In this document: one piece after another, positions 47,059 to 55,751 of the stretch
Layout: each line of letters opens with the position of its first letter
Numbering within the stretch: the stretch's first letter is position 1
Source of the DNA: Salinicola corii
GTDB lineage: Bacteria > Pseudomonadota > Gammaproteobacteria > Pseudomonadales > Halomonadaceae
Direction: 5' to 3'
Assembly: GCF_008298015.1 (NCBI RefSeq)
Contig: NZ_VTPX01000010.1
Span: 1 to 64,000, forward strand
Length of the DNA stretch: 64,000 nt
Notes under the pieces: model-generated
Seen by the model: only the letters and a program-made list of their open reading frames with translations
Databases searched by the model: none
What the model was told of the DNA's origin: nothing
Position numbers and translations under genes: made by a program

Positions 47059-47813
47059 ACGTCTTTCGTAGCATTATCTTCTATATTGGTTACTTTCTGG
47101 CGATCCTGGTCTCGGGGTTACTGATGTTGCCGGTGGGTTTTGCCTTGCCGATGCACTCGCGCTTTCGGCTGTTCAACTGGCACAACCGTTTTATCGTTGG
47201 CTGGCTCTCCGTCACCTGTGGCATCCGTTATCACGTGACAGGGCGTGAGCGGGTACCAGAGGGCCCCTGTGTGGTGCTGGCCAACCACCAGAGCGAGTGG
47301 GAAACCGTCTACCTGCAGCTGCTCAAGACGCCGATCTGCACCGTGCTCAAGAAAGAGCTGCTCAACATCCCGCTGTTCGGCTGGGGGGTGCGACTGCTGC
47401 GACCGATCCCGCTGGATCGGTCGAAGCCATCGGCCGCCATGCGTCAGGTGCTTTCCCACGGCAAGCAGCGTCTGGAAGAGGGGTTGTCGGTGCTGATCTT
47501 CCCCGAAGGAACCCGCGTGCCGCCAGGGCAGCGGCGCCGTTTCAACAAGAGCGGCGCGGTCATCGCCTGCCGCACCGGCGTGCCGGTGCTGCCGGTGGCT
47601 CACAATGCCGGCGAACGGTGGGGGCGGCACTGGGTCAAGCAGCCGGGGGTGCTCAATGTGGTGGTGGGGGAGCCGATCGAGACGGTGGGTCGTAAACCCG
47701 AAGAGGTGATGGCCGAGATGGAGGCATGGATCGAGGGCACCTTGAATGAGATTTCCGAGGTACCGCGCCCCGCGTCGCCGGATAGGGCCGCACCCGCGGA
47801 GCTGCCGTCCTGA
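47055..47813 (+). CDS. plsC: 1-acyl-sn-glycerol-3-phosphate acyltransferase (PlsC family)
   Basis: Membrane enzyme that converts lysophosphatidate to phosphatidate in phospholipid synthesis. The 252-aa protein has an N-terminal hydrophobic segment (about residues 7-31), motif I NHQSEWE (77-83; glutamate in place of the common aspartate), motif II near LLRPIPLDR and motif III FPEGTR (149-154). The Glu variant also occurs in other gammaproteobacterial PlsC homologues. It may be one of several PlsC paralogues. It is convergent with fabB, with a shared terminator in between. Confidence 0.88.
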   Translation: MNVFRSIIFYIGYFLAILVSGLLMLPVGFALPMHSRFRLFNWHNRFIVGWLSVTCGIRYHVTGRERVPEGPCVVLANHQSEWETVYLQLLKTPICTVLKKELLNIPLFGWGVRLLRPIPLDRSKPSAAMRQVLSHGKQRLEEGLSVLIFPEGTRVPPGQRRRFNKSGAVIACRTGVPVLPVAHNAGERWGRHWVKQPGVLNVVVGEPIETVGRKPEEVMAEMEAWIEGTLNEISEVPRPASPDRAAPAELPS

Positions 47814-47842
47814 GACGCGGGAATGGATGAATACCGGCATGG

Positions 47843-47870
47843 AAAAAGGCGCCCCGCGGGGCGCCTTTCA
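47843..47870. terminator. Bidirectional terminator between plsC and fabB
   Basis: A perfect 24-bp palindrome AAAGGCGCCCCG / CGGGGCGCCTTT (47845-47868) has two extra A on the left, giving a TTTTT tail on the minus strand. It can stop both the plsC transcript and the fabA-fabB transcript. Confidence 0.88.
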
Positions 47871-47894
47871 CATTGACGGCTGGCGTACCGGCGA

Positions 47895-49112
47895 TCAGCT
47901 CTCGAAGCGATCCAGAACCAGGCAGGCGTTGGTGCCGCCGAAGCCGAAGCTGTTGGAGAGCACCCGCCTGACATCGACGTCGTCGCGGCGCTGGCGAACG
48001 ATATCGAAACCGCAGGCCTGCTCGTCGAGCGTGTCGATGTTGGCCGACGCACAGATGAAGCGGTTCTCCATCATCAGCAGCGAGTAGATCGCTTCCTGAA
48101 CGCCGGTCGCGCCCAGCGAATGGCCGGTCAGCGACTTGGTCGAGCTCATCGCCGGCGTACTGTCGCCGAAGACCGCACGGATTGCCTTGAGCTCGGCGAC
48201 ATCGCCCACCGGCGTCGAGGTACCGTGGGTGTTGACGTAGTCGACCTTGCCTTCCAGCCCGGCAAGCGCTTGACGCATGCAGCGTGCCGCGCCTTCGCCG
48301 GAGGGGGCGACCATGTCGTGACCGTCGGACGTCGCGCCGTAGCCGGTGATCTCGGCGTAGATCTTGGCGCCGCGGGCCTTGGCGTGTTCGAGTTCCTCGA
48401 TCACCAGCATGCCGCCACCGCCGGCAATGATGAAGCCGTCACGGTCCACGTCGTAGGGGCGCGAGGCCTTCTCCGGCGTGTCATTGTAGTGCGTGGTCAG
48501 CGCGCCCATGGCATCGAACAGGCACGACAGCGTCCAGTGCTCCTCTTCACCGCCGCCAGCGAACACGACGTCCTGCTTGCCGAGCTGGATCTGCTCGACG
48601 GCGCTGCCGATACAGTGGGCCGAGGTGGCGCAGGCCGAGGAGATGGAGTAGTTGATGCCCTTGATCTGGAACGGTGTCGCCAGACAGGCAGAAACCGTGC
48701 TGCCCATGGTCCGGGTGACCCGATAGGGGCCGACGCGACGCAGGCCCTTTTCCCGCATCACATCGGCTGCTTCGACCTGATTGGCACTGGACGCGCCCCC
48801 GGAGCCGGCGATCAGGCCGGTGCGAGGATTGGAGATGTCGCCGGCTTCGAGTCCTGCGTCATCGATCGCCTGCTGCATGGCGATGTAGGCGTAGGCTGCC
48901 GCATCCCCCATGAAGCGCAGTTGCTTGCGATCGACGAGAGATTCGATGTCGATGTCGACGACACCGGCGACCTGGCTACGAAAGCCGAGTTCGGCATATT
49001 CCGGCTTGAAACGTATGCCGGAACGCCCCTGGCGCAGAGAGTCGAGCACCTGTTGGGCGTCGTTGCCCAGACAGGAAACGATACCCAGGCCGGTGACTAC
49101 CACTCGTTTCAT
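47895..49112 (-). CDS. fabB: 3-oxoacyl-[acyl-carrier-protein] synthase I
   Basis: Condensing enzyme needed to elongate unsaturated fatty acids made by FabA. The 405-aa protein (E. coli 406) has the catalytic C161 ([12 protein letters not shown]), H296 ([12 protein letters not shown]) and H331 ([12 protein letters not shown]). It ends [15 protein letters not shown]. It lies 13 bp downstream of fabA, forming the classic fabAB operon of gammaproteobacteria. Confidence 0.97.
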   Translation of the reverse strand: MKRVVVTGLGIVSCLGNDAQQVLDSLRQGRSGIRFKPEYAELGFRSQVAGVVDIDIESLVDRKQLRFMGDAAAYAYIAMQQAIDDAGLEAGDISNPRTGLIAGSGGASSANQVEAADVMREKGLRRVGPYRVTRTMGSTVSACLATPFQIKGINYSISSACATSAHCIGSAVEQIQLGKQDVVFAGGGEEEHWTLSCLFDAMGALTTHYNDTPEKASRPYDVDRDGFIIAGGGGMLVIEELEHAKARGAKIYAEITGYGATSDGHDMVAPSGEGAARCMRQALAGLEGKVDYVNTHGTSTPVGDVAELKAIRAVFGDSTPAMSSTKSLTGHSLGATGVQEAIYSLLMMENRFICASANIDTLDEQACGFDIVRQRRDDVDVRRVLSNSFGFGGTNACLVLDRFES

Positions 49113-49125
49113 GGAAGCCTCCCGC

Positions 49126-49641
49126 TCAGAATTTCTCAGTGTTAGTGAACAGACCGACGCGCAAGTCCTTGGCCTGGTAGATATCCTGACCGTCGACCGA
49201 CAGTGTGCCGTCGGCGATGCCCAGCACCAGGCGACGCGTGATCACGCGCTTGATCTCGATATGATACGAAACCTGGCCAGCGCTCGGCAGGATCTGTCCG
49301 GAGAACTTGACTTCGCCACAGCCCAATGCCCGGCCGCGACCGGGATTCCCCAGCCAGCCGAGATGAAAACCCACCAGTTGCCACATGGCGTCCAGGCCGA
49401 GGCAGCCGGGCATCACCGGATCGCCCGGGAAATGGCACTGGAAGAACCACAGGTCAGGGTGGATATCCAGCTCGGCGATGATCTCGCCCTTATGGTATTT
49501 GCCGCCATCCTCGTTGATCTGCGTGATGCGGTCGAGCATCAGCATGTTGGGTGCTGGCAGTTGGGCATTACCGGGGCCGAACAGTTCCCCCCGGCTGCAT
49601 TTCAGCAGATCGTCTTGGCTGAAAGAGTGCTGTCTGGTCAC
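49126..49641 (-). CDS. fabA: 3-hydroxydecanoyl-[acyl-carrier-protein] dehydratase/isomerase
   Basis: Introduces the cis double bond at the C10 stage of anaerobic unsaturated fatty acid synthesis. The 171-aa product (E. coli 172) has the active-site H70 ([14 protein letters not shown]) and D84 (GLDAMWQL). The start codon is GTG at 49641 ([15 protein letters not shown]), with GGAA upstream. First gene of the fabA-fabB operon; divergent from the GGDEF-EAL gene. Confidence 0.97.
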   Translation of the reverse strand: MTRQHSFSQDDLLKCSRGELFGPGNAQLPAPNMLMLDRITQINEDGGKYHKGEIIAELDIHPDLWFFQCHFPGDPVMPGCLGLDAMWQLVGFHLGWLGNPGRGRALGCGEVKFSGQILPSAGQVSYHIEIKRVITRRLVLGIADGTLSVDGQDIYQAKDLRVGLFTNTEKF

Positions 49642-49873
49642 TGGATCGTTCCGAGAATCGAAGAAGAGTTTGCCTCGTCGTCCCGAGGCGCGGCCAGTCT
49701 AATGGCTGCGGACGCCGAATGCACGCCGGCCAAAGCCTAGTCTTGAGCGAACCACGGCGCAACGGGCGGTGCGACGCTTGCCCTGGCGAACGTCGCCGGG
49801 GCATGATGCGGAACGGGAACAGAGTCTATCCGAGAGCCGCCAGGCAAACCATAACGACGACAAACGACATCCT

Positions 49874-51709
49874 ATGTGGCCTTCCTTCACGCTGAATCGA
49901 CCGCTGACCTGGTTGGGCCTAGCGGCACTGGCTGCCGCTGGCGTATTGCCGTTGCTGACGCTACGGTTGGTGGCGTTGGCCCTGGTCGTCGTCGGGGTCG
50001 CCGATGTCTGGCGCCAGATTCGACTGGAGCATCAACGCCGCCGCCTCAGCGAGCAGGCCCTCGAGCTTTCGCCGGACGGCGTGATGATTACCGATACCGC
50101 CAACCGAATCGTGACCGTCAACCCCGCCTTTACTCAGATCACGGGTTATACCCCCGAGGAGGTTCGCGGGCTCAACCCCTCTTCCCTCTCCTCGGGGCGC
50201 CACGACAAGGCCTTCTACGACCGCTATTGGCAGACGTTGCAGACCACCGGTCGCTGGGAGGGCGAGGTCTGGAACCAGCGCAAGCATGGCGACCAGTACC
50301 CCGAGTGGTTGCGGGTCCAGGCTTGCCATGATCGCAAAGGACGAGTGTCCCATTACGTGGGGTTGTTTACCGATATCAGCCGGCACAAGGCACGCGAGCA
50401 GGACCTGCGGCGCATCGGCTTCGAAGACCCCCTGACCGGGCTGCCCAACCGGCGGCGGCTGCATGATCTACTGGCGTCTCGCCTGCGACATTTACGTGCG
50501 GGGGAAGGCCTGGACCTGGCGCTGATCGATATCGACGCCTTCAAGGCGATCAACGACAGTCTCGGCGTCGATAGCGGGGATCGCCTGCTGTCGCGCTTCG
50601 GCCAACGTCTGGCCGCGCAGGTGGCCGGAGGTATCGTCGGGCGACTGGGCGGTGATGAATTCATGGTCATTCGCACCACTACCTTTGACGATCACGAGAA
50701 GTGGGTTGCCAGCCTACGTCATCACTTGAGCGAACCCTTCGAGATCGACGAGAGCTCGCTGCACCTGGGATTGACCATCGGCAGCTGTCGCGCGCCGGAG
50801 GATGGCGCCGATCCCAACGTCCTATTCCAGCGGCTAGAGTCCGCCCTCTACAGCGCCAAGCGGCATGGGCGCAATCACGACCGACGATTCCGTCCCTCTC
50901 TGGAAGTCGAGTCGGACCGCCATCTGACTATCCTCAACGAACTGCGCCAGGCCCTGGCCCAAGGATCGCAATTGGACCTCTACTACCAGACCCAGCATCG
51001 TCTCGACGATGGCGGACTGGTGGGGATGGAGGCGTTGCTGCGCTGGCACCACCCCGAGCACGGCCTGATCCTGCCCAGCGAGTTCATTCCGCTGGCCGAA
51101 CGCCACGGGCTGATGCCTGCGCTGGGCAGTTGGGTCATCGACCAGGCGGTGGCCCAACTGGCGACCTGGCGAAGCCAGGGGCTGAATGTGCTGCCCGTTT
51201 GGGTCAATCTGTCGGCGCTGCAACTGATCCAGGGCGACCTCGAGTCCCATTTGATCTCCACTCTGAACCAATATCGAGTGCCGGCGCGATTGCTTGGCCT
51301 CGAGCTGACCGAGTCGGTGCTTCTCGACGAGCGCGCTGGCGACATTTCACCGCGGCTGGAAGCGCTGCGGCGTGAAGGACTGCAAATTGCCATAGACGAT
51401 TTCGGGACCGGCTACTCGTCGATGGCTTACCTCAAGCGTCTGCCGGTCGACAAGCTCAAGCTCGACCGGGAATTCATTCGTGCGCTGCCGCACGACCATG
51501 CCGATGCGGCGATCTCCTCGGCGGTGCTGGCGATGGCGCAGGGGCTGAACCTGGATGTCATCGCGGAGGGGGTAGAGACCGCCGAACAGCGCGACTTCTT
51601 GTTGGCGAGAGGGTGTCGCCACGTTCAGGGATATCTCTATGCGCGGCCACAGCCTGCCGACGAGGTTGAAACGCGGCTGCGCCAATCGCGCTCTAGCGTC
51701 TACTCCTGA
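49874..51709 (+). CDS. PAS-GGDEF-EAL cyclic-di-GMP enzyme
   Basis: A 611-aa inner-membrane signalling protein. It has an N-terminal hydrophobic hairpin (about residues 11-45), a PAS domain with PAC (about 60-172), a GGDEF domain with intact GGDEF at 259-263, and an EAL domain with EALLR at 386-390, NLSALQL, ELTES, DDFGTGYSS and EGVET. Both synthesis and hydrolysis of c-di-GMP look chemically possible. The inhibitory RxxD site five residues before GGDEF is absent (the position reads VAGG). I chose the ATG at 49874 (MWPSFTLNRPL) because it starts just before the membrane segment. Confidence 0.92.
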   Translation: MWPSFTLNRPLTWLGLAALAAAGVLPLLTLRLVALALVVVGVADVWRQIRLEHQRRRLSEQALELSPDGVMITDTANRIVTVNPAFTQITGYTPEEVRGLNPSSLSSGRHDKAFYDRYWQTLQTTGRWEGEVWNQRKHGDQYPEWLRVQACHDRKGRVSHYVGLFTDISRHKAREQDLRRIGFEDPLTGLPNRRRLHDLLASRLRHLRAGEGLDLALIDIDAFKAINDSLGVDSGDRLLSRFGQRLAAQVAGGIVGRLGGDEFMVIRTTTFDDHEKWVASLRHHLSEPFEIDESSLHLGLTIGSCRAPEDGADPNVLFQRLESALYSAKRHGRNHDRRFRPSLEVESDRHLTILNELRQALAQGSQLDLYYQTQHRLDDGGLVGMEALLRWHHPEHGLILPSEFIPLAERHGLMPALGSWVIDQAVAQLATWRSQGLNVLPVWVNLSALQLIQGDLESHLISTLNQYRVPARLLGLELTESVLLDERAGDISPRLEALRREGLQIAIDDFGTGYSSMAYLKRLPVDKLKLDREFIRALPHDHADAAISSAVLAMAQGLNLDVIAEGVETAEQRDFLLARGCRHVQGYLYARPQPADEVETRLRQSRSSVYS

Positions 51710-51766
51710 AGCGTCTATGTCTGAACCAGGCCCATCGACGAGCGGTTTCTTTGATGAGGTCCTGCA

Positions 51767-53203
51767 TCAACTCAAGCTCTTGAATGCCTCCAGGGCACGC
51801 TCTCTGGCGCGCTTGTGATCGACGATCGCCTGCGGATAGTCTGTCTTGTGGCGCTCTTCTGCGCTGGGTTCATGGCGGGCTGTGGCCGGCAGATCGGCCA
51901 GCTCCGGCAACCAATGGGCGATGAACGTCGCGTCCGGGTCGAAACGCCGGGATTGCGTCGTCGGGTTGAAGATACGGAAATAGGGCGAGGCATCGGTACC
52001 GGTCGATGCGGCCCACTGCCAGCCGCCGTTGTTGGAGGCGAAGTCGCCATCCACCAGATGTTGCATGAAGAAGGCCTCGCCACGGCGCCAGTCGAGCAGC
52101 AGGTGCTTGCTCAGGAACATCGCCGTCACCATGCGTAGTCGGTTGTGCATCCAGCCGGTGGCGACCAGTTGACGCATCGCGGCATCGACCAGCGGGAAGC
52201 CGGTACGACCTTCGCACCACGCCTTGAAGTCCTTGTCGCTGTAGCGCCAGTTCAACTTGTCGGTTTCGAGCTTGAAAGGACGGTGACGGCAGACACGGGG
52301 AAAACCGACGGCGATATGCTGATAGAACTCGCGCCAGATCAGTTCGCTGGTCCAGCTCGCCAGGCCGGCACCGCCATCGGCCAGATGACCGCCGTTATTG
52401 GCCATCACCGCTTGCAGGCACTGGCGGTGAGAGATCATTCCGGTGGAGAGATAGGCGGAGAGTCCACTAGTGCCGTCGATGGCAGGGAAGTCGCGATCGT
52501 CAGCGTAGCGACGCGCCCGCTGCTGAAGAAAAGTGGCCAGCCGATCGGCGGCGGCTTCCTGACCCGCCGGCCAGGGGCGATCCTTGGTTTTGGACGGTGC
52601 GGGGGAAACGACGTCGGAAAGGTCCTGCCGCGTCAATGCCGGAATCCGATCACTCGAGATTTCCAGCTTGGCCTGACACCGGGGCGTTTCACGCAACGCC
52701 AGTTGATCCGCGCCCACGCGCTGGTGCCAGGCTCTGGAGAACGGCGTGAAGACCTTGTAGTACTCGTCCTGTCCTGTCAGCAATTCGCCCGGCTCGAAGG
52801 CGATGTGATCGGTGTAGTCGAAGACGGCGAGACCCGCGCGCGTGAACTCGTCGGCCACCAATTCGTCACGCCTTTGTTCGTCGAGGGGATACTCGCGATT
52901 GAAATGGAGCGCCTGCGCGTGGTGCCGACGAGCCGCTTCCAATAGTGTTCCGGGGGCCGCATCGAAATCATCGATATCGCGATAGAGCAGTGGGATATTG
53001 AGCGCTTTCAACTCGTCCTGAAGCGCGACGACGCCACGATGCACGAACGATATCTTATTGGCTCCGTGCCCGTGGCTTCGCCATTGTCGCCTACAGGCGA
53101 GAAAGATGCCGACGACCGGCCCCTTCCTGGCCGCCGCACTCAACGCGGAGTGATCGAGGGTCCTGAGGTCGTTGCGGAACCAGACCAGTTGCGTGGATGA
53201 CAT
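51767..53203 (-). CDS. phrB: Deoxyribodipyrimidine photolyase (class I CPD photolyase)
   Basis: Light-driven repair of cyclobutane pyrimidine dimers using FAD and an antenna pigment. The 478-aa protein (E. coli 472) has the N-terminal antenna domain (TQLVWFRNDLRTLDHSAL) and the FAD domain with WTSELIWREFYQHI, WCEGRTGFPLVDAAMRQL and SNNGGWQWAASTGTDA. The ATG at 53203 has GGGAAGTG upstream and gives the family start. It lies 101 bp downstream of the MerR-type gene on the same strand, so co-transcription is likely. Confidence 0.96.
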   Translation of the reverse strand: MSSTQLVWFRNDLRTLDHSALSAAARKGPVVGIFLACRRQWRSHGHGANKISFVHRGVVALQDELKALNIPLLYRDIDDFDAAPGTLLEAARRHHAQALHFNREYPLDEQRRDELVADEFTRAGLAVFDYTDHIAFEPGELLTGQDEYYKVFTPFSRAWHQRVGADQLALRETPRCQAKLEISSDRIPALTRQDLSDVVSPAPSKTKDRPWPAGQEAAADRLATFLQQRARRYADDRDFPAIDGTSGLSAYLSTGMISHRQCLQAVMANNGGHLADGGAGLASWTSELIWREFYQHIAVGFPRVCRHRPFKLETDKLNWRYSDKDFKAWCEGRTGFPLVDAAMRQLVATGWMHNRLRMVTAMFLSKHLLLDWRRGEAFFMQHLVDGDFASNNGGWQWAASTGTDASPYFRIFNPTTQSRRFDPDATFIAHWLPELADLPATARHEPSAEERHKTDYPQAIVDHKRARERALEAFKSLS

Positions 53204-53304
53204 GGGCACTTCCCTGTTGCCGGTCAATGGGCGGCGCATCCTTGCACCGTGAGCTGCCGCTCTTCACGCCCGTCATGCGGCCACCGCCGCGGTCGGCGCA
53301 GAAC

Positions 53305-54222
53305 TCAGATACCTGCGTCGATCATCGATCGCATGCGGCTCAACGCCTGGCTCATGTCCTCTCCCAGCACGGCGACGGCGCTGTTCTCCAAGTCGCCGGC
53401 GCGAATACGGGCGACCGGCCCCACCAGGCACACCGGCGCTTCGCACTGCTCCGCCAGGCGCGGGAGCTGGCGACGGATGACGTCGCTGCGCTCAGCATGA
53501 CCGCTGGCGAGCAGCAGGGCCTGTGTGCCGAGGCGTTCGACAGCGAACGGAAACTCGCTCAACGGCACCTCCCCGTCGATCAACTGGACTCGATAGCCTG
53601 AAGCCGACGCCGTCAGGCCCATCAGTAGGGACCAGAATCCACTGCTGTCATCCGGCAGGCGTGCCACCAGGACGGTCTCCGCGTTGTTCAGCTGGTTGGC
53701 GTGGTAGATCCGGGTCCCGATACGGGTACGCAGGAATGATTCCAGCACCCGGCGTTGAAGCGTCGCGCCGAATTGACCGCCCCAGCGCTCCTCCAACTGG
53801 GAGATGACCGGTTGCCACAACTCAGCGACACAGAGTCCGACCGGATAGAGCGACAGGCTTTGATTGAACAGTGCCTCCAGCCGGCCGGTGTCCAGTGCTT
53901 CCACGGCCTGGATCACGTGCTGGCGCTGGCTGGCCCAATCCCCCATCTGGGGCGCGGGAGTCTCGGCGGTTTCCGGCTGGTCGAGCAGTTCGCGCACCTG
54001 ACTGACCGGGACGCCTCGGTTGAGCCATTGCAAGATGCGCTCTACACGCTCGATGTCATTGCGTCCGTAGAGGCGGTGGCCTTTCGGCGTGCGCTGGGGG
54101 CGGATCAAGCCGTAGCGTCGCTCCCAGGCACGTAATGTGACGGAATTGACTCCCGTGAGTCGCGATACTTCACGAATCGGGTAGAGCGGCGCGGCATTGG
54201 AATCCATCGCCTTGTAAGTCAT
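53305..54222 (-). CDS. MerR-family regulator of the LitR/CarH group, without B12 ligands
   Basis: A 305-aa protein. The N-terminal MerR winged helix (about residues 13-80, YPIREVSRLTGVNSVTLRAW) is followed by the helical cap and Rossmann-like domain of LitR/CarH regulators. The two features needed for adenosylcobalamin sensing are missing. The W-x9-EH cap motif ends in R146-W147, and the base-off histidine position is S194 (LPDDSSGFW). This matches class II LitR proteins of Pseudomonas (PplR), which respond to blue light through a separate LOV protein and control phrB. Light control of phrB here is therefore likely but inferred. GGGAGG precedes the ATG. Confidence 0.88.
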   Translation of the reverse strand: MTYKAMDSNAAPLYPIREVSRLTGVNSVTLRAWERRYGLIRPQRTPKGHRLYGRNDIERVERILQWLNRGVPVSQVRELLDQPETAETPAPQMGDWASQRQHVIQAVEALDTGRLEALFNQSLSLYPVGLCVAELWQPVISQLEERWGGQFGATLQRRVLESFLRTRIGTRIYHANQLNNAETVLVARLPDDSSGFWSLLMGLTASASGYRVQLIDGEVPLSEFPFAVERLGTQALLLASGHAERSDVIRRQLPRLAEQCEAPVCLVGPVARIRAGDLENSAVAVLGEDMSQALSRMRSMIDAGI

Positions 54223-54495
54223 GCAAATCCTCCCATGAGGTCTCTGCGTGCGCCGTCTCGTCGAATGGAGTGGTCCATGTCAATGTAGCGAGTCATCACT
54301 GCGGGTTAGAATGGTTCACAACATCGGCTACGGTCATGTGTCGCTGCCGTACCATTTTCGGCCGACAGTGCCCTGACGCTTTGTTACCGTCACCCCACCT
54401 GGGTCGGGTGACGGTCGCCACGCAGCCGATGACTTCGACGAGTCGTGACGAGACGATGGATGTAGTCTCGATAGCCCAAGGATGGGTGAATATAT

Positions 54496-54519
54496 TGTAC
54501 GGTTCAAGTGGTTTGTACA
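54496..54519. promoter_or_regulatory. LitR/PplR-type operator, two TGTAC half sites 12 bp apart
   Basis: TGTACG (54496-54501), 12 bp, then TGTACA (54514-54519). This fits the direct-repeat consensus T(G/A)TACA-N12-TGTA(C/T)A described for PplR1 of P. putida except for one base. It lies in the gap between the MerR regulator and yfcH. Which direction it controls is not settled. Confidence 0.65.
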
Positions 54520-54528
54520 ACATCAATG

Positions 54529-54729
54529 CAATACATGGCAGCCTGCCGCACCCGCAGTCGGGACTCGACCATGGCGGCGGATGCCTCGGCGAATGTCGGA
54601 TCCCCGCTTGTCGTGGAGAACAGCGAGAAGGTCTCGATCCGGGCGACGCCTTGGGCAGTCCCCAGCGGGCATCGCTGGAATCGACTGCCGGCCGATTGGG
54701 TCATGCTGCCCCCGGGTAGCTCGGGTTGA
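54529..54729 (+). CDS. Possible small protein in the regulator-yfcH gap
   Basis: A 66-codon frame (MQYMAACRTRSRDS...NRLPADWVMLPPGSSG) has the high third-position GC of real genes here and begins just after the operator repeat. No ribosome site or known family is recognised, and an antisense frame overlaps it. It could be a small light-regulated protein, a decayed gene or chance. Apart from this frame and the two operator sites, the 585-bp gap 54223-54807 shows nothing else. Confidence 0.22.
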   Translation, partial: QYMAACRTRSRDSTMAADASANVGSPLVVENSEKVSIRATPWAVPSGHRWNRLPADWVMLPPGSSG

Positions 54730-54751
54730 CACCGATGGGCGCGTGCAGGCG

Positions 54752-54781
54752 TTGGGGGTGCTAACCTGTGAATATTGTACA
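54752..54781 (+). promoter_or_regulatory. Possible promoter and TGTACA half site before yfcH
   Basis: A TGTACA hexamer (54776-54781) lies 26 bp before the yfcH ATG and overlaps TATTGT (54774-54779), a possible -10. TTGGGG (54752-54757) is 16 bp upstream. No clear second half site at N12 spacing is present. It may let the MerR regulator repress yfcH. Confidence 0.4.
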
Positions 54782-54807
54782 ACACCGATATGATCGGGAG
54801 TAACGGC

Positions 54808-55713
54808 ATGCGTTTATTGATCACTGGCGGCACGGGCTTCGTCGGGCGACGGTTGATCGAGCGGGCCCTGGCGGCCGGCCATGAGGTGATGGTGATTTCC
54901 CGAGACCCCGAGCGGGCTCGCCGGCGACTTCCCCATGATGTCCGCATTGGCGATGATGCCACGGATTTCGCGTCGTCCCCGCCCGAGGCCATCGTCAACC
55001 TGGCCGGCGAACCGATCGCCGACCGGCGCTGGAGCGATCCGCAGAAGACACGACTGATCGAATCAAGGCGTCATGCAACGCGGGATGTCGTCGCACTTTG
55101 CGAGCAGCTGGCGCAGCAGGGTCGGGCGCCTCGGGTGCTCGTCTCCGGTTCGGCCATGGGATTCTACGGCGATCAGGGCGACCGCGAGGTGACCGAGGAG
55201 ACGCCGCCGCACGATGAATTCGCCCATCGGCTGTGTCGGGCCTGGGAAGCGGAAGCCGTCAAGGCCGAAGCGTTCGGGGTGAGAGTCGCCTGCCTGCGCA
55301 CCGGGCTGGTGCTGGATGCCGGCGGCGGCACGCTGGCCAAGCTGATGCCGGCGTTCAAGTTGGGGCTGGGCGGTCGTCTCGGCGATGGGCGGCAGTACAT
55401 GCCGTGGATCCATCGTGAGGACCTGGTCAGTGCGATCGAGTTCCTGCTCGCGGAATCCTCGTTGAGCGGGGCTTTCAACGGCTCGGCGCCCAATCCGGTG
55501 ACCAATGCCGAGTTCACTCGTGCTATGGGACGTCATCTGCATCGCCCCACGGCGCTCTGTGTGCCCGCGCCGCTGCTGAAGCTCGGGCTGGGAGAGATGT
55601 CCCGTCTGCTGCTGACCGGCGCTCGCATGCGGCCGAAACGGCTGCAGGAGGCCGGCTTCACCTTCCGCTACCCCACCCTGGACGAGGCGCTGGCGGCAAT
55701 CGTCTCACGCTGA
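54808..55713 (+). CDS. NAD-dependent epimerase of the TIGR01777/YfcH family
   Basis: A 301-aa extended short-chain dehydrogenase-like protein (E. coli YfcH 297 aa). The dinucleotide motif GGTGFVGRRL is at residues 6-15, NLAGEPIADRRW follows strand 4 and the C-terminal DUF1731-type region ends the chain. The natural substrate is unknown. The ATG at 54808 has GGGAG seven bases upstream. It is divergent from the MerR/phrB pair and preceded by TGTACA sites, suggesting it belongs to the same light-response group. Confidence 0.85.
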   Translation: MRLLITGGTGFVGRRLIERALAAGHEVMVISRDPERARRRLPHDVRIGDDATDFASSPPEAIVNLAGEPIADRRWSDPQKTRLIESRRHATRDVVALCEQLAQQGRAPRVLVSGSAMGFYGDQGDREVTEETPPHDEFAHRLCRAWEAEAVKAEAFGVRVACLRTGLVLDAGGGTLAKLMPAFKLGLGGRLGDGRQYMPWIHREDLVSAIEFLLAESSLSGAFNGSAPNPVTNAEFTRAMGRHLHRPTALCVPAPLLKLGLGEMSRLLLTGARMRPKRLQEAGFTFRYPTLDEALAAIVSR

Positions 55714-55751
55714 CCCGCGTACCGCTTTCATGGGAGAACTTCGGCCGCAAG

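Noticed and set aside
53305-54222. B12-dependent CarH-type photoreceptor
   Set aside because: The cobalamin-ligating histidine and the EH cap motif are absent, so direct B12 light sensing is unlikely.
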